A stretch of 6,421 nucleotides of DNA from NCBI GenBank assembly GCA_013415595.1, contig JAAEEW010000099.1:1-6421 (forward strand), read 5' to 3'. Position 1 is the first letter of the stretch. Every line of letters starts with the position of its first letter. Positions 1-5,495 of this stretch are shown here, piece by piece. The notes beneath the pieces are model-generated. The model ran no database searches. It saw only the letters and a program-made list of their open reading frames with translations, and was not told the DNA's origin. This DNA is from Methanosarcinales archaeon (GTDB taxonomy: Archaea; Halobacteriota; Methanosarcinia; Methanotrichales; Methanotrichaceae). Made by a program: the position numbers and the translations under genes.

Positions 1-947
1 ATCTTCGAGAACTCGATCCCTCTGATGTCGAAATCCACGTCGAATCGGCATCCTCTGAAGTCGGCGTCCGACCTGAACCGGGAGTCCCGGAAGTCCACAG
101 GCCCCATGAAATGGGCCTTTTTAAAGCCGGCATCGCCCAGGAACTGAACCCACCGGAAGTCCGAGTACCCCCCGAATTGAGCATACTCGAATAGAGCAGT
201 TCTCTCAAACCGGGCCAGGGCGAAGTTGGCCTCCTGCAGGAGATGGACTTCGTTGAAATAGGCCTCTCTTGCGAACAGTGCCTCGCTGAAGAGCACGCTC
301 TTGTCGAATCTGCTTCCCCAGAAATTCACGGAGCCGTTAAATATGGTGTTTCTGAAGTCGGCGCGGTTCTCAAAATGGCTGTACTGGAAATCTCCGTTTC
401 CTCTGAACTCCGTCCATAGGAGGCTGGCCGGACTGGAGAACCGGGTCTCGCTGAAATCGACCTCTCGATTAAATGCCGCTCCGTCCAGGAAGACATCGCT
501 ATCGAATGTGGCTCTATGTAATCTGGATATATTTTCGAACTGAGTTAATTTGAAATTCACAGTCCTCTGAAACGTGGTATTCTCGAAGTTTATGAATCCC
601 TTGAGAATGGCGTATTGAAAGTTGACGTTTCCCCGGACCACCGAGTTGGTGATTCTTATAGGCGAGACGACGATATCGGAACTTTCATCACGGCCCAGCA
701 GGACCTGCCACCGGTGATTGTGATTCAGGGGTGTCTTATTCAGGGAGGCCTGGCTCAAATCCAGGTTTCCCTCAATCACCACTCCATCATAATCTACCGG
801 CTTGCCATTCTGCAGCTTGCCCATTATCTCCGAAGCGGCTACTCTGTCCTGAGAATCGATCTGCAGTTGGCCTCCGCTGGCTATTTCCGCAGCACATGCT
901 CCCAGGGCGGCAGTCACCAGAGCCAGAATAATCAATTTGACGATCAT
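1..947 (-). CDS. Exported pentapeptide-repeat protein, C-terminus cut by window edge
   Basis: 315 codons are visible with no stop, so the gene runs past position 1. Residues 1-20 form a signal peptide: a short basic start, a hydrophobic core, then L-G-A-C, which fits a lipobox with C18 as the lipidated residue; cleavage near A20 is the alternative. Residues 20-100 form a non-repeat head ending in a beta-rich stretch. From residue 110 to 313 aromatic or aliphatic residues recur at spacings of 5 and 6 (for example F121/F126, F132/F137, F286/F291, F297/F302), giving an 11-residue period over about 19 units. This is the Pentapeptide_3-like variant common in methanogens, expected to form a right-handed beta-helix outside the membrane. 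The specific role is unknown; such proteins act as scaffolds or binding surfaces. The ATG at 947 is chosen because the signal peptide follows at once. No ribosome binding site is visible; an AAAAAG/CTTTTT hairpin (955-970) lies just upstream. Confidence 0.88.
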   Translation of the reverse strand, partial: MIVKLIILALVTAALGACAAEIASGGQLQIDSQDRVAASEIMGKLQNGKPVDYDGVVIEGNLDLSQASLNKTPLNHNHRWQVLLGRDESSDIVVSPIRITNSVVRGNVNFQYAILKGFINFENTTFQRTVNFKLTQFENISRLHRATFDSDVFLDGAAFNREVDFSETRFSSPASLLWTEFRGNGDFQYSHFENRADFRNTIFNGSVNFWGSRFDKSVLFSEALFAREAYFNEVHLLQEANFALARFERTALFEYAQFGGYSDFRWVQFLGDAGFKKAHFMGPVDFRDSRFRSDADFRGCRFDVDFDIRGIEFSK

Positions 948-1025
948 TTTCGCTAAAAAGCTGTCTTTTTTAGAGCATGCTCGATCTCATAGCCTTGAAT
1001 GTGGTTGGAATGACCATTCTATTAT

Positions 1026-1066
1026 CCCTCCTGGCCCCGACCTGGCTGATCCCCTGACCAGGAGGG
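1026..1066. repeat. Inverted repeat, 9-bp stem with 23-base loop
   Basis: CCCTCCTGG at 1026-1034 is the exact reverse complement of CCAGGAGGG at 1058-1066. The intervening 23 bases are also GC-rich. It is the first of three hairpins in a row in the non-coding gap. There is no T-run beside it on either strand, so it does not resemble a simple terminator. Confidence 0.6.
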
Positions 1067-1093
1067 CTGTGGAACTGTCTGCTGTCCAATGAT

Positions 1094-1108
1094 CGCCCCT
1101 CTGGGGCG
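1094..1108. repeat. Compact GC hairpin
   Basis: CGCCCC (1094-1099) pairs with GGGGCG (1103-1108) across a 3-base TCT loop. All pairs are G-C, so a stable small stem-loop is expected in RNA. It ends one base before the next hairpin begins, giving a tandem arrangement. Confidence 0.55.
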
Positions 1109-1137
1109 CCATTCCCTGCCGGAAAGGGCGGGAATGG
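1109..1137. repeat. Hairpin, 11-bp stem with one bulge
   Basis: CCATTCCC (1109-1116) pairs with GGGAATGG (1130-1137). After one unpaired T at 1117, GCC (1118-1120) pairs with GGC (1127-1129), leaving a 6-base loop GGAAAG. This is the strongest stem-loop in the gap and directly abuts the one at 1094-1108. Confidence 0.65.
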
Positions 1138-1323
1138 GGAATTGACATCCAGAGCCTCTCCGGCCGTCTTGGATCATCGCCCTTAAGGTGGATCTCCCAA
1201 AAGGAGAAGCGCGGTCATGCCCTCGATTCCAGATGACATCTTGCCGTTAATTTCGCCCGTCTTCTCAATTGCTCCTCGATTCCATTGATTTTCATGGACG
1301 ATCAGGTTGGATTCATGTTAAAA

Positions 1324-2175
1324 TTAAATTATCCAGTACAGTGAGGGGTGGTTGTTCGATAGCCATCGGGCCACGTTCAGCGAAAATTGCAGGTCGTCGT
1401 TCCTGTCAAAATATGCATAACCCATAACCCATCCGGAGTCTATAACCGCCCTCCCCCTGTCCGATGCCCTATCGTCCATCGCGATAATTCCCGGGCAGAC
1501 GGGAGAGTATTTCCACAAAATCGCGCCCCTCGGATCGTCGGATTTTATGCAGCCACAGCTCTCATCGAAACAGAGATAATTGATGCCCTCCAGCAGCGGA
1601 TGGTCCGACGAGACCATCTTTCCCGCCCTGTCGCTGGTGTCGTAAGAGTCATAATCTACCCCAAAACGTCTGGCGAAGACCAGGGCATCCTCATTCCACA
1701 CTCCGTAGAGTTTATCCGGTGTGTAAGCCGCCTCCAGGGATATCCATACTCCGCCGCCATTCTCGTAGTACCGGTAAAGGTCGTCTGCCTCTTCAGGAGT
1801 GACTTCCACGACGTCATCCCAATCCCCCTCCAGTATCCATATTTGATCATAATTGTACATTTTTTGGATGGATATGGTGGGTAGGGTCGTCTCGTCTTCA
1901 ATCTCTGCCATATAGCCGCTTTCGGCTAGGGTCTCTATCAACGGATTCAGGTCTGCAGGATCTTTGTACCAGTGGCTATTGTCGTCCCTGGTGGAGAGGA
2001 CATACATCAATATGGGCTTTTGTGATGAAGAAGTGTCATTTTCCTGTCCGGATGCGGCCAGTGGGGTCGTGCAAAGGGCCACTATTGCCAGTGCTAACAG
2101 TGCAAAACATATTTTATTCGCGCCGCGAATTTTTGATCTACTAACATTTAAAATAAATTCAACCGTAAAACCCAT
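1324..2175 (-). CDS. Secreted protein with class I glutamine amidotransferase-like (DUF4350/ThuA-like) fold
   Basis: 283 residues. A charged N-region (1-21) and hydrophobic segment (about 22-41) ending in A-A-S-G indicate export, cleaved near residue 43 or kept as an anchor. The mature part reads as an alternating alpha/beta domain: strand I55-L60, strand I112-L115 after Y-D-Q, helix 127-137, then E-N-G-G-G-V-W-I-S (138-146), the turn and strand typical of GATase1-like sensors. A late H-P-L-L-E-G-I block (192-198) and G-R-A-V near 241, followed by a C-terminal L-N-V-A-R-W-L helix, match DUF4350/ThuA-like proteins. I see no nucleophile-elbow Cys (G-x-C-x-G), so amidotransferase activity is not indicated. 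Four cysteines (202, 207, 209, 227) could form disulfides or bind metal. The ATG is the only possible start nearby; it lacks a ribosome binding site, which fits a leaderless message. Function unknown; the fold assignment is moderately sure. Confidence 0.8.
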   Translation of the reverse strand: MGFTVEFILNVSRSKIRGANKICFALLALAIVALCTTPLAASGQENDTSSSQKPILMYVLSTRDDNSHWYKDPADLNPLIETLAESGYMAEIEDETTLPTISIQKMYNYDQIWILEGDWDDVVEVTPEEADDLYRYYENGGGVWISLEAAYTPDKLYGVWNEDALVFARRFGVDYDSYDTSDRAGKMVSSDHPLLEGINYLCFDESCGCIKSDDPRGAILWKYSPVCPGIIAMDDRASDRGRAVIDSGWVMGYAYFDRNDDLQFSLNVARWLSNNHPSLYWII

Positions 2176-2198
2176 ACAATTATAATAGTTAATAAAGT

Positions 2199-2208
2199 GG
2201 TATATGAA
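2199..2208 (-). promoter_or_regulatory. Candidate TATA box for the 1324-2175 gene
   Basis: Read on the minus strand, TTCATATACC is centred about 27 bases before the ATG at 2175, the usual archaeal TATA-to-start distance. Transcription would then begin at or next to the ATG. This agrees with the absence of any GGAG or GGTG upstream of that start. The surroundings are AT-rich throughout, so a chance match is possible. Confidence 0.4.
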
Positions 2209-2340
2209 TTTTATGTTTCTTGATCAACAATTGTCCTTTCTTTAAGCTGATTGCCGGCGGCTTGACAAAATCCAGTCTCCGATCTGCCCATTTTCGTCGA
2301 TAGCCCCGACGGGAGTACCGCAGGTTTTGGGAAATAATTT

Positions 2341-2390
2341 TACATTTAATTAATAAAAAATTTATTAGTTTAATTAATCAAATTAATTAT
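2341..2390. repeat. AT-rich island with TTTAATTAAT repeats and a palindrome
   Basis: TTTAATTAAT occurs at 2345-2354 and 2369-2378, with a third related TTAATTA copy at 2383-2389. Between them, TAATAAA (2351-2357) and TTTATTA (2361-2367) form an inverted repeat around AAA. On the minus strand the centre gives a run of six T (2360-2355). It therefore could act as a terminator for the Isf-like gene, which ends at 2488, or as a binding site for an AT-preferring regulator or chromatin protein. Which of these applies cannot be told from sequence. Confidence 0.45.
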
Positions 2391-2487
2391 ATCTATTGAG
2401 GTTTTTCAGCACATTAGCACATTTATCCTTCAAGGGCTTATTGCGCCCCTCCTTAATTGACGTCTCGCGCATCGCTTTTCAGTCACC

Positions 2488-3075
2488 TCAATCGCCTCCC
2501 GCCCAGCAGCTCCCCTTCTTTCCCGTCCTGTCCAGCAGGTCGCACAGTCTGCCGGCGACGGCCTCCACCGCCTCTATGCCCGGGACGTCGTCCGTCGACG
2601 GCTGCACCATCGACATGCCAGACGGATTTTCGCCGCCCACTACTATCATTCCCTGGATGAGCATCCAGGCCTGGATGGAGTCGACGGTCCTCCCATGGCC
2701 TCCCTGCAGGGGCCCGGGGACGGAGAAGGCGCACCCTGCTTTGTCCTTGAGCTGGCCTCCCTGGAGCTTCAGGGGAAGGGTGCGGTCGAAGAGAGCCTTG
2801 AGCTGGGAGCTGACCGATCCGAAGTAAGCCGGGGAGCCCACGATCACTCCATCTGCCCGGGATAGCAGCCTAGACACCTGGGGCATGTCGTCGTCGATGG
2901 GGCAGGTCTGCCCCCTGGCGCACTCCCCGCAGTCGATGCAGGGGGCAATGCGGGTGGCGGAGCATAAGATCCGCTCCGTCCGGTATCCCCTCTCCGTGGC
3001 CACCCGGAGGGCCAGGTCCAGGAGGTCCTCGGTCGGCCCGGTCTTCGGGCTGCCGGAAATGCAGAGAATCATCAT
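2488..3075 (-). CDS. Isf-like iron-sulfur flavoprotein (flavodoxin/NADPH-dependent FMN reductase family)
   Basis: 195 residues, the usual Isf length. The N-terminal strand M-I-L-C-I-S-G-S-P (2-10) and following T-E-D-L-L form the FMN-phosphate loop of the flavodoxin fold. Cysteines C46, C49, C52 and C58 give CX2CX2CX5C, the compact motif that binds one [4Fe-4S] cluster in Isf proteins of Methanosarcina. S-P-A-Y-F-G-S (81-87) followed by Q-L-K-A-L-F-D-R (91-98) is the second flavin-binding block. Isf takes electrons from ferredoxin and passes them through FMN, probably to O2 or H2O2 as stress protection; that role is family knowledge. Two ATGs stand side by side at 3075 and 3072. GGTGA ends one base before the first and four before the second, so the second may be the true start. 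Residues are numbered from the first. The gene diverges from the PRC-barrel gene. Confidence 0.88.
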   Translation of the reverse strand: MMILCISGSPKTGPTEDLLDLALRVATERGYRTERILCSATRIAPCIDCGECARGQTCPIDDDMPQVSRLLSRADGVIVGSPAYFGSVSSQLKALFDRTLPLKLQGGQLKDKAGCAFSVPGPLQGGHGRTVDSIQAWMLIQGMIVVGGENPSGMSMVQPSTDDVPGIEAVEAVAGRLCDLLDRTGKKGSCWAGGD

Positions 3076-3079
3076 CTCA

Positions 3080-3097
3080 CCCGGGAATGTTCCTGGG
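3080..3097. promoter_or_regulatory. 18-base dyad, possible operator of the Isf-like gene
   Basis: CCCGGGAA and TTCCTGGG flank a central TG; the only imperfect pair is a G-T. The dyad overlaps the GGTGA ribosome binding site side and sits where transcription would start if the weak minus-strand TATA-like stretch at about 3103-3118 is used. A dimeric repressor there would block the Isf-like gene. No regulator gene is present in the window. Confidence 0.35.
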
Positions 3098-3165
3098 CCA
3101 GAAAGATTTATGGTTTATTGGCCCACAGCGGCAAAAAAAGCAGATCCTTGGGCCCCTGATTGATC

Positions 3166-3180
3166 ACAAGATTTATAATA
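3166..3180 (+). promoter_or_regulatory. BRE/TATA promoter of the PRC-barrel and Thg1-like genes
   Basis: ACAAGA (3166-3171) followed by TTTATAATA (3172-3180) matches a purine-rich BRE and an archaeal TATA box. Transcription is expected to begin near 3200, leaving a leader of about ten bases that contains GAGG (3201-3204), seven bases before the ATG at 3212. Confidence 0.65.
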
Positions 3181-3211
3181 TGTGCCTTCTATTTATCTCT
3201 GAGGACTCGAC

Positions 3212-3469
3212 ATGCGTGCGGAGATCACATCTCTCATGGGGCTGGAGGTCTATACCCAGCAGGGCGTCTTCGTGGGCCGGGTGGATGACGCGCTGCTGGA
3301 CCCGGAAAAGGGAGTATTGAGCGGTCTGGCCCTGGGCAGCATCAATAGAGATCTCTTCAACCAGAAGTCGCGGGGAGTGATCATCCCCTACCGCTGGATC
3401 ATGGCCATCGGCGACATAGTACTGATGAGGCACCTGAAGAAGCATGGAAAGGACACTAAGAGAAAGTAA
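3212..3469 (+). CDS. PRC-barrel domain protein
   Basis: 85 residues, essentially a single PRC-barrel: L-M-G-L-E-V-Y-T (8-15), G-V-F-V-G-R-V-D-D (18-26), L-L-D-P-E-K-G-V-L-S-G-L (28-39), then V-I-I-P-Y-R-W-I (56-63) and I-G-D-I-V-L-M (66-72), ending in a lysine-rich tail. These blocks match the small stand-alone PRC-barrel proteins of methanogens. The domain is a compact beta-barrel thought to mediate protein or RNA contacts; RimM in ribosome maturation and photosynthetic reaction-centre H subunits carry it. The protein is cytosolic, with no signal peptide. The start has GAGG seven bases upstream and a TATA box at the right distance. Its last 26 bases overlap the Thg1-like gene, implying co-transcription and probably coupled translation. 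A shared role in RNA metabolism is an inference. Confidence 0.88.
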   Translation: MRAEITSLMGLEVYTQQGVFVGRVDDALLDPEKGVLSGLALGSINRDLFNQKSRGVIIPYRWIMAIGDIVLMRHLKKHGKDTKRK

Positions 3470-4127
3470 GTGGGAGATATTCTCCTCCATCAGGACCAGA
3501 GCCCCCTTCTTCGTCCGGGCCGACGGCAGAGGCTTCAGCAAGCTTCTCTCATCCTTCGAGAAGCCCTATGACGTCGGATTTGCCAGGGCCATGTCCCGCT
3601 CGGCCAGATCTCTGATGGAGGAGTCGGGGCTCTCCCCCAGCCTGGCCTTTCTGATCTCCGACGAGATCAACCTCCTGTTTCTGGACCATCCCTTCAACGG
3701 CCGGGTGGAGAAGCTGGACTCGGTGGTGGCCGGATTTCTCTCCGGAGCTCTCTCTTTGTCCCTGGGCCAGGCAGTATCTATGGACGCCAGGGTCATTCCG
3801 GTCTGTCCCGGAGAGATTCTGGAGTACCTGGGACAGGGTCAGGACGAGGCCTGGAGAAACCATGTCTTCTCCTGCGGTTTCTACTCCCTCCTGGAGGAGG
3901 GGATGAGCAACGCCCGGGCCATGGACATGCTGCGGGGGATGAAGGAGAGCCAGATCCACGAGCTGCTCTTCCAGAGGGGGCAGAACCTGGCCAGGAGCCC
4001 CTCCTGGCAGCGGCGGGGGACGCTGGTCTACCGGCGGGATGGATCGGTGGTGGAGGACTGGGAGATCCCCCTATTTCGTTCGCCGGAGGGGGAGGCCTTC
4101 CTGCAAGGAATAATCAGCAAAGAATAG
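3444..4127 (+). CDS. thg1: Thg1-like tRNA(His) guanylyltransferase / 3'-5' polymerase
   Basis: 227 residues, slightly short for the family. F-V-R-A-D-G-R-G-F (23-31) carries the first metal-binding aspartate D27, and I-S-D-E-I-N-L-L-F (71-79) carries the second, D73, of the polymerase palm. F-N-G-R-V-E-K-L-D-S (84-93) and the later W-R-N (137-139), L-L-F-Q-R-G-Q-N (174-181) and R-R-G (190-192) also fit. The usual HINNLY block of eukaryotic Thg1 is not preserved (N-H-V-F-S-C at 139-144), which suits an archaeal Thg1-like protein. The family adds nucleotides to tRNA 5' ends in the 3'-5' direction: G-1 of tRNA(His), or repair of truncated tRNAs in Thg1-like proteins. The ATG at 3444 is the only possible start, because its frame is closed by TGA at 3435-3437; the upstream sequence GAAGAA is a poor ribosome binding site, so coupling to the PRC-barrel gene is likely. 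Ends in TAG. Confidence 0.87.
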   Translation: MERTLRESKWEIFSSIRTRAPFFVRADGRGFSKLLSSFEKPYDVGFARAMSRSARSLMEESGLSPSLAFLISDEINLLFLDHPFNGRVEKLDSVVAGFLSGALSLSLGQAVSMDARVIPVCPGEILEYLGQGQDEAWRNHVFSCGFYSLLEEGMSNARAMDMLRGMKESQIHELLFQRGQNLARSPSWQRRGTLVYRRDGSVVEDWEIPLFRSPEGEAFLQGIISKE

Positions 4128-4130
4128 TCT

Positions 4131-4823
4131 CTATCGATCTCGACTGGCCGGGCACAGGCGGTCCAGCATCCCCGGGAGGCGGTCCCAGGAGAGGCGGTGC
4201 TGGCCTTCGCTGTCGTGTACCAGGCAGGCCCCATCCCGGGAGGGCGGACCTCTCTCGAAGTCCCGGTAACGCATGACGAGATCGATTGCCTCCTCCATCT
4301 CCCTCACGTAGCGCCGCTTCAGCTCTCCTGCCAGATCGAGGGCTCTATGTGCTTCCATCTCCTGGCCCAGCCCTTCGCACCTGGAGACCACAAGCCTTCC
4401 CTCTTCCAGGTAGAAGGGATAGGTGCGGCATAGAAGGGGTCGATGGTCGTAGATCTTGCAGCCCCGATGGTAAAACTGGCAGTCCCCTTCCGGGGTCTTT
4501 TGCAGCCTCCACTCCAGGGTATGAAAATTGCCCATCCTGTCCCACTCGCCAAGTAGGGGCGGCTCTGCCACCTCCAGCCAGCTCTGGCCGGTATGGGCCA
4601 TGATTCCTCTCACTTCCCCGGGGAAGGCCAGCACCGAGAGCTCCTCGCCCCGGCAGCACCTGCCGCACTGTGTGCAGCGAAAGCCCTCCTTTAAAATTTC
4701 CCCGGCCAGGGCGAGGATATCCAGGGCCCGGGCCATCTCCAGCTCTGAGGTCAGGGTCTTCAGGTGGGAAGCCCGGCCGCCAGGCTCGTCGTGGGAGTCC
4801 GGGCCCTCCCGGCCGCCGCTCAC
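4131..4823 (-). CDS. YkgJ-family cysteine-cluster protein (putative Zn/Fe-binding)
   Basis: 230 residues from the GTG at 4823. C50, C53, C56 and C57 form the CxxCxxCC signature, and the second half of the motif follows: C115, C122-K-I-Y (122-125), R-P (128-129), C132-R-T-Y-P-F (132-137) and C149. The family is thought to chelate a metal or iron-sulfur cluster; substrate and reaction are not known. The C-terminal half (about 150-230) is charged and helical. The GTG overlaps the guaAA stop (GTGA), and the codons after it keep the strong G/C third-position bias of real genes here, so I prefer it. The ATG at 4736 (codon 30) is the alternative and still leaves the whole motif. No ribosome binding site precedes the GTG, so translation probably depends on guaAA. 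The gene ends in TAG three bases from the convergent Thg1-like gene. Confidence 0.85.
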   Translation of the reverse strand: MSGGREGPDSHDEPGGRASHLKTLTSELEMARALDILALAGEILKEGFRCTQCGRCCRGEELSVLAFPGEVRGIMAHTGQSWLEVAEPPLLGEWDRMGNFHTLEWRLQKTPEGDCQFYHRGCKIYDHRPLLCRTYPFYLEEGRLVVSRCEGLGQEMEAHRALDLAGELKRRYVREMEEAIDLVMRYRDFERGPPSRDGACLVHDSEGQHRLSWDRLPGMLDRLCPASRDR

Positions 4824-5365
4824 GTCTTGCACAGCCGGATGAAGTTGTCCAGAACGTCTATTCCGCGCTCGGTGTGCACCACCTCGGGATGCCATTGTAT
4901 CCCGAAGAGGGGCCTGTCCATGTGCTTCATGGCCTCTATCTCGCAGACGTCCGACCGGGCCAGCACCTCGAAGTCCGGCGGCAGGGAGGTGACCTGGTCG
5001 GCATGGGAGGCCCAGGTCTTGATGGTCTGCGGCAGCCCCCTGAAGATCTCGTCCTCCTTCAGGATCTGCACCTGCACCTCGGCATATCCTCCGATGTTCC
5101 CCGGCTGAACCTCTCCCCCGAATTCCCTGGCCATCAGCTGCAGGCCCAGGCAGATGCCCAGGATGGGGACGTCCAGGGTGTTCAGATACTCGGCGCACCG
5201 CCCGGCCCGCTCCAGAGTGGGCCCGCCGCCCAGGATGAGGCCGTCCACATCTATCTCCTCCGGCGGGGTCTGGTTGGAGATCAGCTTGCACTCCACCCGG
5301 TCCCGGATGCTCCGCTGAATAAGATGATTGAACTGGCCGTAGTTGTTGACCACATATACCCGCAT
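4820..5365 (-). CDS. guaAA: GMP synthase (glutamine-hydrolysing) subunit A
   Basis: 181 residues, a stand-alone class I glutamine amidotransferase as found in archaea, where GMP synthase is split into glutaminase and ATP-pyrophosphatase proteins. The triad is intact: C72 in G-I-C-L-G-L-Q (70-76), H159 and E161 in W-H-P-E-V (158-162). I-L-G-G-G-P-T (44-50) forms the oxyanion side and W-A-S-H-A-D-Q-V (118-125) is characteristic of GuaA rather than of CarA, TrpG or PabA. It releases ammonia from glutamine and passes it to the partner subunit, which converts XMP to GMP. The partner gene (guaAB) is not in the window. The ATG follows GGAG by 12 bases, a longish spacing; the intervening ATG-CAT-TGA makes a two-codon frame. 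A gap of 130 bases without a clear TATA box separates it from dmrX, so joint transcription is plausible. Confidence 0.95.
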   Translation of the reverse strand: MRVYVVNNYGQFNHLIQRSIRDRVECKLISNQTPPEEIDVDGLILGGGPTLERAGRCAEYLNTLDVPILGICLGLQLMAREFGGEVQPGNIGGYAEVQVQILKEDEIFRGLPQTIKTWASHADQVTSLPPDFEVLARSDVCEIEAMKHMDRPLFGIQWHPEVVHTERGIDVLDNFIRLCKT

Positions 5366-5495
5366 CGATCAATGCATCTCCAGAGGGGAAGATAATCCTT
5401 TGCCCGAATGGCCGCTCCTCCGGGTGGGGAGGGATCGGCTCCCAATGGCCCGGGGGATCTCTGTCGCATTGTACCCCGGCCGCACACAATCCCGG

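Larger units (their letters stand above)
948..1323. other. Long non-coding gap with hairpins
   Basis: This gap separates two minus-strand genes and shows no convincing reading frame on either strand. It contains three strong inverted repeats at 1026-1137 (listed separately) and a weaker one, TCTCC/GGAGA with loop CAAAA, at 1193-1207. No tRNA-like cloverleaf and no C/D-box pair was found. It could be the 3' untranslated region of the upstream gene, the leader of the pentapeptide-protein gene, or hold a small structured RNA. Confidence 0.5.
2176..2487. other. AT-rich intergenic region, no gene seen
   Basis: The gap lies upstream of the secreted-protein gene and downstream of the Isf-like gene, both on the minus strand. 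It holds the candidate TATA box at 2199-2208, an AT-rich island at 2341-2390, and a tandem 8-base repeat AGCACATT at 2408-2423. No coding frame here has family features. The middle (about 2250-2330) has ordinary composition with no recognised signal. Confidence 0.5.

Noticed and set aside
615..956. Plus-strand 113-residue frame
   Set aside because: It is the complement of the signal peptide and repeat region of the pentapeptide protein, with no domain signal or ribosome binding site.
948..1323. C/D-box guide RNA or tRNA
   Set aside because: GATGATC on the minus strand is only an imperfect C box, with no matching D box at a useful distance, and no cloverleaf can be drawn.
4125..4127. Pyrrolysine readthrough at the TAG ending the Thg1-like gene
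   Set aside because: The protein already contains all family blocks and ends at about normal length; readthrough would translate the complement of the YkgJ-family gene.
5366..5380. Two-codon frame ATG-CAT-TGA before guaAA as a regulatory upstream frame
   Set aside because: GGAG directly abuts this ATG with no spacing, so it is unlikely to be used; the sequence is short enough to arise by chance.
4670..5395. Plus-strand 241-residue frame
   Set aside because: It mirrors guaAA and the start of the YkgJ-family gene; long open frames on the opposite strand are expected in GC-rich genes with G/C third positions.
4131..5489. A single 452-residue minus-strand protein
   Set aside because: Its first half overlaps guaAA in another frame and has no family features; guaAA has an intact catalytic triad. 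Only the part from 4823 or 4736 onward is real.
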